Assembly (NCBI GenBank): GCA_937941095.1
Contig: CALDYJ010000076.1
Coordinates: 1 to 47,727 of the forward strand
Direction: 5' to 3'
Source: an uncultured Saprospiraceae bacterium
GTDB taxonomy: Bacteria > Bacteroidota > Bacteroidia > Chitinophagales > Saprospiraceae
Length of the DNA stretch: 47,727 bases
Shown: positions 41,734 through 47,727 of the stretch, piece by piece
How positions within the stretch are numbered: the stretch's first letter is position 1
Layout of the letters: each line of letters starts with the position of its first letter
Notes under the pieces: model-generated
The model's database searches: none
What the model was told of the DNA's origin: nothing
The model's input: the letters and a program-made list of their open reading frames with translations, nothing else
Translations under genes and position numbers: made by a program

Positions 41734-43980
41734 TTATAAGTTTAACCAATAAGTGAGTTTTATGACCAAGGCCCTATTTCTACTTTCCAATTGATCGAGT
41801 GGATCAGAGATGTAATTTTCAGAATAAACAATAAAAAAGTCAGATACTGGTTTAAACCTCCATTGGAATCTTGCATTTACATTAATGTTATCAGATTGAT
41901 TGTTGTATTGCAAAAAAGTAGTGAAAAATATTTTTTTAGTGAGTGTCAAATCTACTCTCGGTCCTACAAGCCAAAGGTCTACTGTTTTAAAAGGGGCATC
42001 TAAATCGATGTGGTTATAATTATAGTTTAATTCAATGGCTCCATAAGGTTGGAATCTATACTTTAATGCTCCTCTTATACCATATCGGCTACCATTATAA
42101 AAACTCCCAAAAATGGGTTCAATTCTATAAGAAAAAACTTTTCTTCTGTCAGAACGATAGTTTAAACTAATGCTTCCAAATTCATACCTGCTGCCTCCTT
42201 CTAAAAATATCTGATCATCTTGGACTCTTGTAGGATCAAAATCTTCTAACAGGTTGATGTCTTCGTACTTTAAATTCAAACTTAACATGGCAGAATTTCT
42301 GAAGTCCAAGTTCCAAAAGACTTCTGCATTTTTTTCCACCTGACTAAATTCAGGAAAGTAAATGTTGTCATCTTGTCCAAGCTTATAAAACCATGTTAAA
42401 TCCAATCCAACACGATGGCGAGTAATTTTGCTGTTTTTTGGATAAAAATTTATGGATGCTTCAGGGCTAAATAACAAGATGTCATTTCTCAAAACGAAGC
42501 CTACTTCTGGATTATAACCTGCTCCTGTCATGTGATGTACCCACTCTAATCTAAATTTTCTAACATCATAGACCATCTGCAGCATATGAGAATTTTTATT
42601 CTTACTGTCATCTGGGCTATCAACTCTGTGAAATCCTATCTTACCTCTCCATTTGTTATCGAGAGAAACATGCCGATATTCCAAGCCATAATTTCTATTA
42701 TAATTATTGAAGGTACCACTAAAGTCTTCTGTATTAAAAGCTTGCTTATTGACAAAAATTGCTCCTATGTTTGATCTTTTGGAAACGTTTTGCTCAACCG
42801 CAGCAACCGTGTAATTAAAACTAGGAAGATCATTTTCTACTTGGGAAGCTGTTTGGGTATTTAGCAAGCCAACTCTTAATCTATCGTTTAATTTACCACT
42901 TAGGCGCATTCCATAATAGATGGTATTTTGTACATTAATGTCGGTGCTTGTGTCTAAGGCTATTCCTATTCTTCTAGAGAAAAATGGATTTGCTCTTCTG
43001 CTTCCAAAGCCTGAAAAAAGATCCGCATTTTCTACAAAGAATTGCCTCCTTTCAGGGAATGAAATTTCAAAGCGATCCAAATTGGTAACCTGTCTGTCTA
43101 CCTCTACTTGAGAGAAATCAGGGTTAATGGTTATGTCAAGGTTTAAAGCTTCAGTCAATCCAATCTTCGCATCTACACCAGCACTTCCTTTTAATAAGTG
43201 AGTTGTCTGGTCTAAATCTTCAAAATCTCGACTCAATGAACCAGAAGCATAAGGTATGATTGATATATTATTTGAAGTGCCATTTAGTTCTTGTTCCCAA
43301 ACTACATCACCTGAATAGCTGAGATCCATAATTACTCTGTTTCTCGGTAAAGCGATCCAATTACTAATTTCATTATTTTGAGAATCAAATCTGTAGACAA
43401 CCATGCCCCATTTTTTACTGCCTTTTTTAAACCGTAATGTAGAAAATGGAATTTTCATTTCTGCAGTCCACATCCCTTCAACGGTTTGTGCTTCTCCAAT
43501 CCATTTATTATCCCAAGATGAATCAAAACCAGATCTTACTCTTCCTCCTTCAGAAATGAATGCCTCTCTTTGGACCCCCAATGGATTTATTCCAAACATT
43601 AAAGCATTCGTTTGATCAGCATAAGTATCAAATAGAATACTGATGTTATCAAAACCCCAAAATGAATAATCTCTTCTTAGGGACTCAATGGAGTAATCAT
43701 TTCCTTTGGTAAAGCACTTAATGCCTACGTATAGGTGCTCTTCATCATAGGCTAAATGTATTTCTGTATCGCTAATTGCAGGGATGCTATCTTGTGGGAA
43801 ATATTGTGAGAAATTTGAAGCTTTCTCTGTTTTTGACCAGATGGCCTCTTCTAATAAACCATCAATTATAATTGGACTGCTAGTCTTTTTGACAATTAAA
43901 GATTGATTTTGTGCTTTAACTTGTACAGAGCTTACAAGGAAAAAACTACATAGTGTCAATAATGTCAAAAATAGCCTCAT
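41734..43980 (-). CDS. DUF5916 outer-membrane protein with N-terminal CBM9-like domain
   Basis: About 748 residues from the ATG at 43980, chosen because it gives a signal peptide (MRLFLTLLTLCSFFLVSSVQ, cleavage after VKA). An in-frame ATG at 44028 also exists but precedes the promoter element. Residues about 30-230 are a carbohydrate-binding family 9-like sandwich: IIIDGLLEEAIWSKTEKASN, EIHLAYDEEHLYVGIKC, EMKIPFSTLRFKKGSKKWGM. The rest is a long barrel-type region (NLDITINPDFSQVEVDRQVT, FPERRQFFVENADLFSGFGS) ending LVIKLTYWLNL with a C-terminal aromatic and Leu. Widespread in Bacteroidota; role unknown, perhaps glycan or metabolite binding at the surface. Strong promoter at 43999-44029. Confidence 0.9.
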   Translation of the reverse strand: MRLFLTLLTLCSFFLVSSVQVKAQNQSLIVKKTSSPIIIDGLLEEAIWSKTEKASNFSQYFPQDSIPAISDTEIHLAYDEEHLYVGIKCFTKGNDYSIESLRRDYSFWGFDNISILFDTYADQTNALMFGINPLGVQREAFISEGGRVRSGFDSSWDNKWIGEAQTVEGMWTAEMKIPFSTLRFKKGSKKWGMVVYRFDSQNNEISNWIALPRNRVIMDLSYSGDVVWEQELNGTSNNISIIPYASGSLSRDFEDLDQTTHLLKGSAGVDAKIGLTEALNLDITINPDFSQVEVDRQVTNLDRFEISFPERRQFFVENADLFSGFGSRRANPFFSRRIGIALDTSTDINVQNTIYYGMRLSGKLNDRLRVGLLNTQTASQVENDLPSFNYTVAAVEQNVSKRSNIGAIFVNKQAFNTEDFSGTFNNYNRNYGLEYRHVSLDNKWRGKIGFHRVDSPDDSKNKNSHMLQMVYDVRKFRLEWVHHMTGAGYNPEVGFVLRNDILLFSPEASINFYPKNSKITRHRVGLDLTWFYKLGQDDNIYFPEFSQVEKNAEVFWNLDFRNSAMLSLNLKYEDINLLEDFDPTRVQDDQIFLEGGSRYEFGSISLNYRSDRRKVFSYRIEPIFGSFYNGSRYGIRGALKYRFQPYGAIELNYNYNHIDLDAPFKTVDLWLVGPRVDLTLTKKIFFTTFLQYNNQSDNINVNARFQWRFKPVSDFFIVYSENYISDPLDQLESRNRALVIKLTYWLNL

Positions 43981-43998
43981 TTCAAATTGAGTATTGCT

Positions 43999-44029
43999 CA
44001 AAAATAAGACCATTATAGATAGAAGCAAA
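43999..44029 (-). promoter_or_regulatory. Bacteroidota promoter (-33 TTTG, 19 nt, -7 TATTTTTG)
   Basis: On the minus strand TTTG (44029-44026), 19 nt, then TATTTTTG (44006-43999): an exact fit to the TTTG-N19-21-TAnnTTTG consensus. It ends 18 bp before the start at 43980. Best promoter match in the window. Confidence 0.65.
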
Positions 44030-44102
44030 CTTTATTGTTACTTATTGCTAAGTCGTTTAAAAAGAAAATCATATCTTTTGGCAAATAAAAAAGAAATTTA
44101 AT

Positions 44103-44354
44103 ATGAAAAGAGCTTACATAGCTGGTCGTACCCCAATTAAAGTAGAAGTCAAAGCTGGTGAAACCTATGCATGGTGTTCTTGCGGAGCCTCAAGTAATCA
44201 GCCTTTTTGTGATGGTGCCCATAAAGGAACAAGTTTTACACCTAATGTATGGAAGTGTGAAGAAGATGCCAGCATCCACATGTGTACTTGTAAATTGACA
44301 AGCGACGAAAAAGGCAAATGTAACGGTGCTCATAAGCGTATTATGGATGCTTAA
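44103..44354 (+). CDS. CDGSH iron-sulfur domain protein
   Basis: 83 residues. The CDGSH motif is C-x-C-x2-S-x3-P-x-C-D-G-x-H, seen in WCSCGASSNQPFCDGAHKGT, which binds a 2Fe-2S cluster through three Cys and one His. A second, degenerate copy (CTCKLTSDEKGKCNGAH) has one extra residue and Asn for Asp, so two clusters may bind. MitoNEET-type proteins act in redox or iron-sulfur transfer; the bacterial role is not established. First gene of a plus-strand run, 8 bp before the next. Confidence 0.93.
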   Translation: MKRAYIAGRTPIKVEVKAGETYAWCSCGASSNQPFCDGAHKGTSFTPNVWKCEEDASIHMCTCKLTSDEKGKCNGAHKRIMDA

Positions 44355-44362
44355 GTGAGATC

Positions 44363-44593
44363 ATGAATAAACATCGTTTACTAAAATCAGGAATATTTTG
44401 GATAGCCGTTTTTCTGATTATTCAAACAATAGCATGCTTGCTAATTGCCTTTGGTAATAAGCAAGCATTTTTTTTGTACAACTTTCCAATTTGGTTGATC
44501 CAATTTATCTTATTAGAATTGGTTTTTTCTGCTGCATTGTATGCTTTCATAAAATGTTATTGGTCCAATTCTGAAGAATGCAGTAAATCATGA
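44363..44593 (+). CDS. Small two-helix membrane protein, partner of sodium symporter
   Basis: 76 residues with two membrane helices, about 11-30 (IFWIAVFLIIQTIACLLIAF) and 38-64 (LYNFPIWLIQFILLELVFSA). Its TGA overlaps the ATG of the symporter by 4 bp (ATGA), so the two are coupled. Small two-helix proteins are often encoded next to solute:sodium symporters (DUF3311/DUF4212-like) as accessory subunits; this one does not match a named family to my eye. Confidence 0.8.
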   Translation: MNKHRLLKSGIFWIAVFLIIQTIACLLIAFGNKQAFFLYNFPIWLIQFILLELVFSAALYAFIKCYWSNSEECSKS

Positions 44594-46005
44594 TTGTCTA
44601 CATTATTTTAATTTCTTACCTGGCCCTCACTTTTGGAATAGGTTTTTATTTAAATAAAAATACACATGATGTAGAAGGTTATTTCATGGCTAACAGGAAC
44701 TTGAATACCTTCCAACTTTTCATGACTTTAGTTGCCACCAATTTCTCAGCATTCTTCTTTTTGGGATTTGCTTCCGAAGCTTATGATAAGGGTTATGCTT
44801 ATTATGGTATGGTTGCCTTTGGCACTTCTTTCGCTGCCATTGGTTTCTATTTGATTGGCCAAAAAGCTTTGGATTATGGCAAAAAATATCAATACGTAAG
44901 CCCAGTCGAAATGATAGGAGGCCTGACAAATCACAAGCCAAGCAAATATCTGTTGATGATGGTTTACTTGCTGTTTATGTTTCCCTATTTAGCCATTCAA
45001 CCTATTGGTGCTGGTTTAATTTTAGAAGACCTTACAGCCGGTGCGATCCCTTTTTTCTATGGAGTATTGCTTATGATAATTTTTATTATTGTGCACATTT
45101 TGTTTGGCGGAATGAAAGGGGTGGTTTTATTAGATGTTAAGAATGGAGTATTGATGTTGAGTTTAATGCTTATCGCAACAATTGTCATTGTTTATAATGT
45201 AGGGGGCCTTTCTTTTGCTAATCAATCTTTATTAGAATCTAATGCGGCGCTTTTTGAATCCAAAGGAAAAGCAGATTATTTTGATTTTAAACATTGGATC
45301 AGTTACATGTTATTGTTCAACCTAAGCGTCGCTTGCTTGCCACAATTATTTACAAGGTTTATGATTTCAAAATCTAGTATTGAATTGCAAAAATCAACAT
45401 TCCTTTATTCTTTGATTCCTATTTTTTTATTTCTGCTTCCTGTGATCATAGGTATGATGGGCCATTTAAGTTTTCCTTCCTTAGAAGGTAAAGAGAGAGA
45501 TGCCATCTTGAGTTTGATGTTAGTAGAGCATTGTCCAAAATGGCTAGCAGCGATAATCCTTACTGGTGCTTTAGCGGCTTTCATCAGCACAATGGATAGC
45601 TTATTGCTTTGTTTGGGAACCATCGTTTCAAGAGATCTCATCCAAAATGCTTTCCCAAATAAAAAAATAAACGAAGTCTTTTGGGCGAAAGTAAGCATTG
45701 TAATTTTAGCTTTAATCACCTTATATGTTGCACAATCCAAACCTCAAACCATATTTGCTTTGGGAAGGATGACCTTATCTGCCATGGCCATTTTATTTCC
45801 TGTATTTGTATTTATTTTACGTTGGAATAAATTAAATCCATGGTTTTATTTTAGTTCAATAATGCTGGGAGAATGTACATTGCTCCTTCTTTGGTTTGAA
45901 ATTATTGAATTGCCTTTATTTAATGGATTTCTACCAGTTGTTCCTGCATTAGTAGCTGGAGCTATTCCACTTTCCTTTGGTTTATTTTATAAAAAAGTAG
46001 CATAA
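44590..46005 (+). CDS. Sodium:solute symporter (SSS family)
   Basis: 471 residues, about 13 membrane helices. The family core is recognisable: VEGYFMANRNLNTFQLFMTL, VATNFSAFFFLGFASEAYDK, VSPVEMIGGLTNHKPSKYLL and the late motif ALAAFISTMDSLLLCLGTIV, which carries the Na2-site Ser/Thr region of helix 8. It imports an organic solute (amino acid, vitamin, sugar or carboxylate) with sodium; substrate not determinable. Coupled to the small membrane protein upstream. Confidence 0.92.
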   Translation: MIVYIILISYLALTFGIGFYLNKNTHDVEGYFMANRNLNTFQLFMTLVATNFSAFFFLGFASEAYDKGYAYYGMVAFGTSFAAIGFYLIGQKALDYGKKYQYVSPVEMIGGLTNHKPSKYLLMMVYLLFMFPYLAIQPIGAGLILEDLTAGAIPFFYGVLLMIIFIIVHILFGGMKGVVLLDVKNGVLMLSLMLIATIVIVYNVGGLSFANQSLLESNAALFESKGKADYFDFKHWISYMLLFNLSVACLPQLFTRFMISKSSIELQKSTFLYSLIPIFLFLLPVIIGMMGHLSFPSLEGKERDAILSLMLVEHCPKWLAAIILTGALAAFISTMDSLLLCLGTIVSRDLIQNAFPNKKINEVFWAKVSIVILALITLYVAQSKPQTIFALGRMTLSAMAILFPVFVFILRWNKLNPWFYFSSIMLGECTLLLLWFEIIELPLFNGFLPVVPALVAGAIPLSFGLFYKKVA

Positions 46006-46022
46006 TCTAATTCAAGCAAAAC

Positions 46023-46030
46023 TATATTTG
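46023..46030 (+). promoter_or_regulatory. Putative -7 element (TATATTTG)
   Basis: Exact TAnnTTTG match 39 bp upstream of the ATG at 46070 and 17 bp after the symporter stop. No clear -33 TTTG. Suggests the AspT-type gene has its own promoter. Confidence 0.4.
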
Positions 46031-46069
46031 TGCTTAATTCGTTATGCCATCTAACAATGATTCACTAGT

Positions 46070-47701
46070 ATGATAGAATCCTTTCAGGAATCTCCTCTTT
46101 TGCTTCTTTTCTCTGTGATAGCTATTGGTTATGCATTGGGAAACATTGCCATATTCAAAGCAAAGCTTGGAGTTGCAGCCGTACTATTTGTAGGGCTCGC
46201 TTTTGGAGCTATTGACAAAAACTTGGCTGTCCCTGAAATAATCATCACTTTAGGTTTAGCAATATTTGTATATACAATAGGTTTAAGCAGTGGACCTGGT
46301 TTCTTTCAAACCTTTAAGAAACGAGGCCTTAAAGATGTAAGCTTTTTCTTGATTGTTTTAGGAATTTTTACCTTATTGACCTTTACGGCAAAAGTCATTC
46401 TAAATTTAAATGTTGCTACTACAGCAGGCCTTGTTTCTGGAGCTCTGACCAGTACGGCAGCTTTAGCTGCATTGCTTGATGTTATCAATTCTTCAGCCAG
46501 TAATGGCCAAGAAGAAGCCTTAATAAATTCTGCGGTTGTTGGTTATTCTTTGGCTTATCCAATGGGAGTTTTAGGTGTGATGCTTGCATTTGCCATAATG
46601 CGAAAATTATTAAAAATTGATTACCTCGATGAAGAAAAATTATTACAAAAAGAATATCCAATCAGTGCGAACATAGTTCATGAAACCATAGCCATTACTA
46701 AACCTGAAATTGATGGTTCTAATCTTAGAGCAATATTCAAAAACTATCATGGAAGATTAGTTTTTGGTAGGATGAGCAGAGGGACGGAACAGTTTTTACC
46801 GACCATGGAGACGGTCGTGAAGATGGGGGATCAGATTATTGTCGTCGGAAACGATAAAATTGTTGAAAAGGCCATAAATGAATTAGGCGTCAAACTCAAT
46901 ACCTCTCTAGACTTTGATCGAACGGTCTATAATGTTAGAAGGGTTTTTGTGTCAAATCCTGAACTCGCAGGAGCAACAATCGCTTCATTAAATCTTGCAG
47001 AAAAATTTACTGCCTTGATCACGAGAGTTCAACAAGGAGACATAGATCTCTTAGCCACAGGAAATACTGTATTGGAATTAGGAGATAGAGTATTAATTGT
47101 AGCTCGACGTACTGATGATGAAGAGATTAATAAGTTGTTTGGTAATTCATACGAGGCACAATCAAAAGTGAATTTGTTTTCCTTTGGTTTAGGAATGGCA
47201 TTAGGTCTTTTAATTGGGATGATTAACATAGGATTGCCAGGAGGCGTATCGTTTAATCTGGGCTTTGCGGGCGGACCTCTAGTTGTTGCATTGATCTTAG
47301 GTTCTTTAAGAAAGACAGGTCCTTTGGTTTGGACTTTGCCTCATAATGCAAACCTTACATTGAGACAAATTGGATTAATATTACTATTAGCTGGTATTGG
47401 AATTAGATCTGGGCATACTTTTAAAGAGGTATTATTGAGCAATAGTGGGGGCTTGATTTTTCTAGCTGGAGCAGTCATTTGCATTTTGAGTACCTGTATT
47501 TCCATAATAGTAGGCTATAAGTTTTTTAAAATTCCTTTTACTTATATGACAGGTATTTTGTCAAGTCAACCGGCTACGCTGGACTTTGCTATAGAAAAGG
47601 CTGGCAATAAGATTCCTGCAATTGGTTTTACTTTAATTCTACCCATCGCCTTAATTGCTAAAATTATCTTGGTCCAAATTCTTTACCTAATTTTATCTTA
47701 A
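46070..47701 (+). CDS. AspT/YidE/YbjL-family transporter with RCK_C domains
   Basis: 543 residues, full length. Two AspT-type membrane duplication domains flank a cytoplasmic middle. The first half has LAIFVYTIGLSSGPGFFQTF and VSGALTSTAALAALLDVINS; the second half has SFGLGMALGLLIGMINIGL, GPLVVALILGSLRKTGPLVW and TYMTGILSSQPATLDFAIEK. Between them are two TrkA-C (RCK_C) domains (SNLRAIFKNYHGRLVFGRMS, and NPELAGATIASLNLAEKFTA). Known members exchange aspartate for alanine or carry dicarboxylates. The RCK_C pair suggests gating by a small ligand. Substrate here unknown. Its stop codon runs into a short tandem repeat at the window edge. Confidence 0.92.
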   Translation: MIESFQESPLLLLFSVIAIGYALGNIAIFKAKLGVAAVLFVGLAFGAIDKNLAVPEIIITLGLAIFVYTIGLSSGPGFFQTFKKRGLKDVSFFLIVLGIFTLLTFTAKVILNLNVATTAGLVSGALTSTAALAALLDVINSSASNGQEEALINSAVVGYSLAYPMGVLGVMLAFAIMRKLLKIDYLDEEKLLQKEYPISANIVHETIAITKPEIDGSNLRAIFKNYHGRLVFGRMSRGTEQFLPTMETVVKMGDQIIVVGNDKIVEKAINELGVKLNTSLDFDRTVYNVRRVFVSNPELAGATIASLNLAEKFTALITRVQQGDIDLLATGNTVLELGDRVLIVARRTDDEEINKLFGNSYEAQSKVNLFSFGLGMALGLLIGMINIGLPGGVSFNLGFAGGPLVVALILGSLRKTGPLVWTLPHNANLTLRQIGLILLLAGIGIRSGHTFKEVLLSNSGGLIFLAGAVICILSTCISIIVGYKFFKIPFTYMTGILSSQPATLDFAIEKAGNKIPAIGFTLILPIALIAKIILVQILYLILS

Positions 47702-47727
47702 CAATCGAACAATCGAACAATCGAACA
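47700..47727 (+). repeat. Tandem octamer repeat (AACAATCG), cut by the window end
   Basis: Three full perfect units of AACAATCG plus AACA, starting inside the stop codon of the transporter gene and continuing to the last base. The array length beyond the window is unknown. Confidence 0.9.

Overview
The window looks like chromosomal DNA of an AT-rich member of the Bacteroidota, plausibly a marine or Saprospiria/Cytophagia-like lineage. The evidence is a C-terminal type IX secretion sorting domain, many lipoproteins with short lipoboxes (…C followed by Asp/Ser/Lys), several predicted outer-membrane barrels, a DUF5916-type protein, class III cyclase/TPR and AraC families typical of the phylum, and TAnnTTTG promoter elements in place of the usual -10 box. 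Shine-Dalgarno sequences are weak throughout, and several genes need GTG or TTG starts. I see no phage, IS element or CRISPR array.

Layout. 1-4.3 kb (minus strand): an operon of lipoprotein, ECF sigma factor and a single-chain inner-membrane/outer-membrane-barrel protein that looks like a dual-membrane anti-sigma factor. An ECF-like promoter lies upstream. 4.4-6.0 kb: a PG-binding OmpA protein followed by a membrane-anchored coiled coil ending in a helix-hairpin-helix (HhH) domain. 6.2-12.4 kb: quinone oxidoreductase, AraC regulator, serine hydrolase lipoprotein and a large Asp-box propeller with a T9SS tail. 12.5-16.0 kb: full-length pyruvate carboxylase. 16.3-17.6 kb: two outer-membrane barrel proteins. 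17.7-18.7 kb: tRNA-Val(GAC) and tRNA-Pro(GGG). The tRNA-Pro 3' end plus downstream hairpin is repeated 171 bp away, immediately before a decapitated histidine kinase tail, which looks like an old recombination or integration scar. 18.8-30.3 kb: intact histidine kinase, seven-heme cytochrome/TPR lipoprotein, GlpD-type dehydrogenase, MscS channel, TauE exporter, gamma-glutamyltransferase family enzyme, PKD lipoprotein, and a TPR adenylate cyclase coupled to an unknown protein. 30.6-35.7 kb: a complete TRAP transporter, an exported DUF3299-like protein, and a hydratase/decarboxylase pair of the catechol meta-cleavage type. 35.8-36.9 kb: two lipoproteins. 37.0-39.7 kb: the most unusual locus, a 615-residue repeat protein followed by a protein made only of two P-domains. 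39.7-47.7 kb: CX4CH cytochrome, methyltransferase, FMN hydroxyacid oxidase, DUF5916 protein, CDGSH protein, sodium symporter with small partner, and an AspT-type transporter.

Best candidate for something undescribed: the gene at 37053-38900. It encodes an HU-like N-terminus, an alveolin/articulin-like VEVIKEVPVE repeat region, 24-residue W-rich coiled-coil repeats and a C-terminal HhH domain. The same HhH domain ends the membrane-anchored coiled-coil protein at 4437-5213. Together they suggest a DNA-linked structural (cytoskeleton- or nucleoid-tether-like) system, one soluble and one attached to the envelope next to a peptidoglycan-binding OmpA protein. This is inference from domain layout only.
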